A stretch of 64,000 bases of DNA from an uncultured Verrucomicrobiota bacterium (GTDB lineage: Bacteria > Verrucomicrobiota > Verrucomicrobiia > Limisphaerales > UBA1412). Below the pieces are notes generated by a model. It was given only the letters and a program-made list of their open reading frames with translations. It did no database searches and had not been told where the DNA came from. The stretch covers positions 1-64,000 of the forward strand of contig CALXMK010000002.1 in NCBI GenBank assembly GCA_944389455.1. Reading direction: 5' to 3'. The position numbers were made by a program, and so were the translations under genes. Positions 63,601-64,000 of this stretch are shown in pieces (positions within the stretch are counted from its first letter, which is position 1; every line of letters starts with the position of its first letter).

Positions 63601-64000
63601 AAAGATATTTGGAGAGTATGTTTCAACAATAGGAATATCAATCAGTTTGGTGTCATTTTCTATGAAAATGACTTGGCTTTGTAAAATTCGATTAGCAGAT
63701 TCAATTGTGAATAAAATATAGCGACGAGGTGTATCCGTTTGAATGATCACGGGCATTGAGTTTCCAATTTGAGCCGTATCCTGGTTAGGGATAATATTGA
63801 TTCCTTCTTGATGAATTTCTAGGGTGCGAGTTTGTTTATTAGCTACCCAAAAAAGTGTTTTAGATGTTACAGGAGACCAGGGGATTTTTTCTCCGTTTTC
63901 AAGTAAGAGAAAATCATCACTTTTCCAAAGTGCCTCATAACAACCAGCTCTTTTAGGAATAAAACTGAAAGATTGTTTGCCAGTTTTATCAATTGTTATT
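60622..64000 (-). CDS. Alpha-2-macroglobulin family protein (N-terminus beyond window)
   Basis: The frame stays open from the stop at 60622 to the right window edge, so this is a 5'-partial gene of at least 1125 residues. The thioester motif is PYGCTEQ (Cys codon at 62359-62361), which traps proteases covalently. It is followed by the helical thioester domain (WGWWKDSPSDAFMTAYVVWGLAL) and a C-terminal macroglobulin domain. The N-terminal part shows MG-type beta domains and a Ser/Asp-rich segment that may be the bait region. Bacterial members are periplasmic or anchored. The usual PBP1C partner is not seen downstream. First visible gene of the operon. Confidence 0.9.
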   Translation of the reverse strand, partial: ITIDKTGKQSFSFIPKRAGCYEALWKSDDFLLLENGEKIPWSPVTSKTLFWVANKQTRTLEIHQEGINIIPNQDTAQIGNSMPVIIQTDTPRRYILFTIESANRILQSQVIFIENDTKLIDIPIVETYSPNIFFSANMLSDKTFFQHQTEIIVPPLDNFLNLEIIADASTYQPRESGKIRIKATDSNGLPVSTELALGISDESVYHIQQEYAEDPRAFFFKKRYAYNRSIQTYHSLWKPLVFFEQEKLPLPEESIREESESIVFSNDSSAMGKVYAGSSVKDSAPMLSRGRGVANDSMEMELSKQVQAERDSNMNETLLNENISEPLLRNNFSSTIFWEPFLQTDSEGYAEVEVKYPDNLTEWRLTARANTKGNQFGIQTHHVKVSQPLMIRLQGPRFLTVGDEILLTALVNNSTESPLTIKAHLEYESGDILQFDNLSAQDLTIPAKGENKVEWKVKVIKAGNVKVKAAAISEKYTDAMEKSYTVYEHGIEKSIITSGMIKDGESTITLQLPEERQSTSLSIHLTPSLAMTMLDAIPYLLDYPYGCTEQTMSRFLPAVIVSRTLSQLNLKPEEIENYLFKGKDSSITTPRSGEKKPLDQLSIITQKSLDYLYDYQHDDGSWGWWKDSPSDAFMTAYVVWGLALAQNTDIEIKKDTLSNAIQWLDKNLVNYRDQYDIQAWILHALCVADQNKSAENRISAFLNLYEKREFLNSYSRALLTLSAVKLERTQELEILIRNLSNGVIRDQSPDTALILQSENLPKEIISDNLLPTTHWGNDGISWHWSGNRIEATAFTLSALIAADPESELIQPTVNWLIKNRRGTQWNNTRDTAICLLSLCDFLLLTKEHLGEIEYSVEMNGNPVDSSKLKLDDLAKDKREIWISNDLLYNQANKIKITKLSGNTPLYFSVIAKYFSKEEPIAANGNEIFIRRQYYRLEKIPTLLQGPAVQKVLLKENDTIDSGDKIEVVLTVESKNNYEYLLIEDFKPAGLESSQTKSGTPIFIRELSKEGISSRGINTIETELDQEYFYHSSTSLWKSSGEKNYTGRIYNLYQELRDQKIAFFIDQLPEGIWELRYELQAETPGNFHGLPSLIKAMYVPELKSNSDEFLLKIIDKTQTITDNNHE

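Noticed and set aside
1-64000. CRISPR arrays, insertion sequences, prophage or integron
   Set aside because: No repeated spacer pattern, transposase, integrase or long terminal repeats were found on either strand.

Overview
The window is an AT-rich bacterial chromosome segment, densely coded on both strands. I see no phage, transposon, plasmid or CRISPR signature. Several protein types point to the PVC superphylum, probably Verrucomicrobiota or Lentisphaerota: a GreA-type factor with a very long N-terminal extension (known from Chlamydiae), a FloA flotillin followed by a small membrane protein ending in an ILGPP motif, an exported sulfatase and fucosidase, and an operon of Tat-exported or secreted proteins led by an alpha-2-macroglobulin. 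The assignment rests on recalled family traits, not on a database search.

Layout. 1-8100: a PhnP-like metallo-hydrolase, recN, an RdgB/HAM1 nucleotide pyrophosphatase and folE2. Facing them is a minus-strand operon fmdB-like > LuxC-like reductase > queD > apbE. 8200-20060 (plus strand): metH, a HAD phosphatase, an MFS transporter, acylphosphatase, a phosphoesterase, a heptosyltransferase, a lactonase-fold secreted protein, Sua5 and recF. 20155-30077 (minus strand): an N-acyltransferase/PlsC pair, tRNA-Pro, a panC-nadB-hisA operon whose HisA is of the eukaryotic type, an RlmI-like methyltransferase and leuS. 30311-33725: a Tat-exported sulfatase convergent with a GH29 alpha-L-fucosidase.

33836-45137 (minus strand): complex I genes nuoE, F, G, H, I, J, K, L, M, N. 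nuoA-D are absent from this locus, and a tRNA-Gln gene lies on the opposite strand between nuoE and nuoF. 45433-56385 (mostly plus strand): rpsU, a ROK-like kinase with a PIG-L deacetylase, the extended GreA protein (minus strand), rsmB, proC, floA, the ILGPP membrane protein and a ThuA-GH18 fusion chitinase. 56460-64000 (minus strand): a tight five-gene operon of a partial alpha-2-macroglobulin, a Tat-exported TIM-barrel isomerase, a PaaI-type thioesterase, an exported FAD oxidoreductase and a Tat-exported phosphoesterase.

Together the genes suggest a polysaccharide- or amino-sugar-using heterotroph with a complex I respiratory chain. It makes NAD and pantothenate, and it uses B12-dependent methionine synthase. 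The most striking single observation is technical: nuoG contains an exact copy of the 29-base Illumina P5 adapter preceded by a T run. It replaces about ten codons without changing the frame, so this stretch of the deposited sequence is almost certainly an assembly artefact. The best biological candidates for a second look are the FloA-ILGPP pair, the ThuA-GH18 fusion, the alpha-2-macroglobulin operon, the LuxC-like protein without its catalytic cysteine, and the acyltransferase pair.
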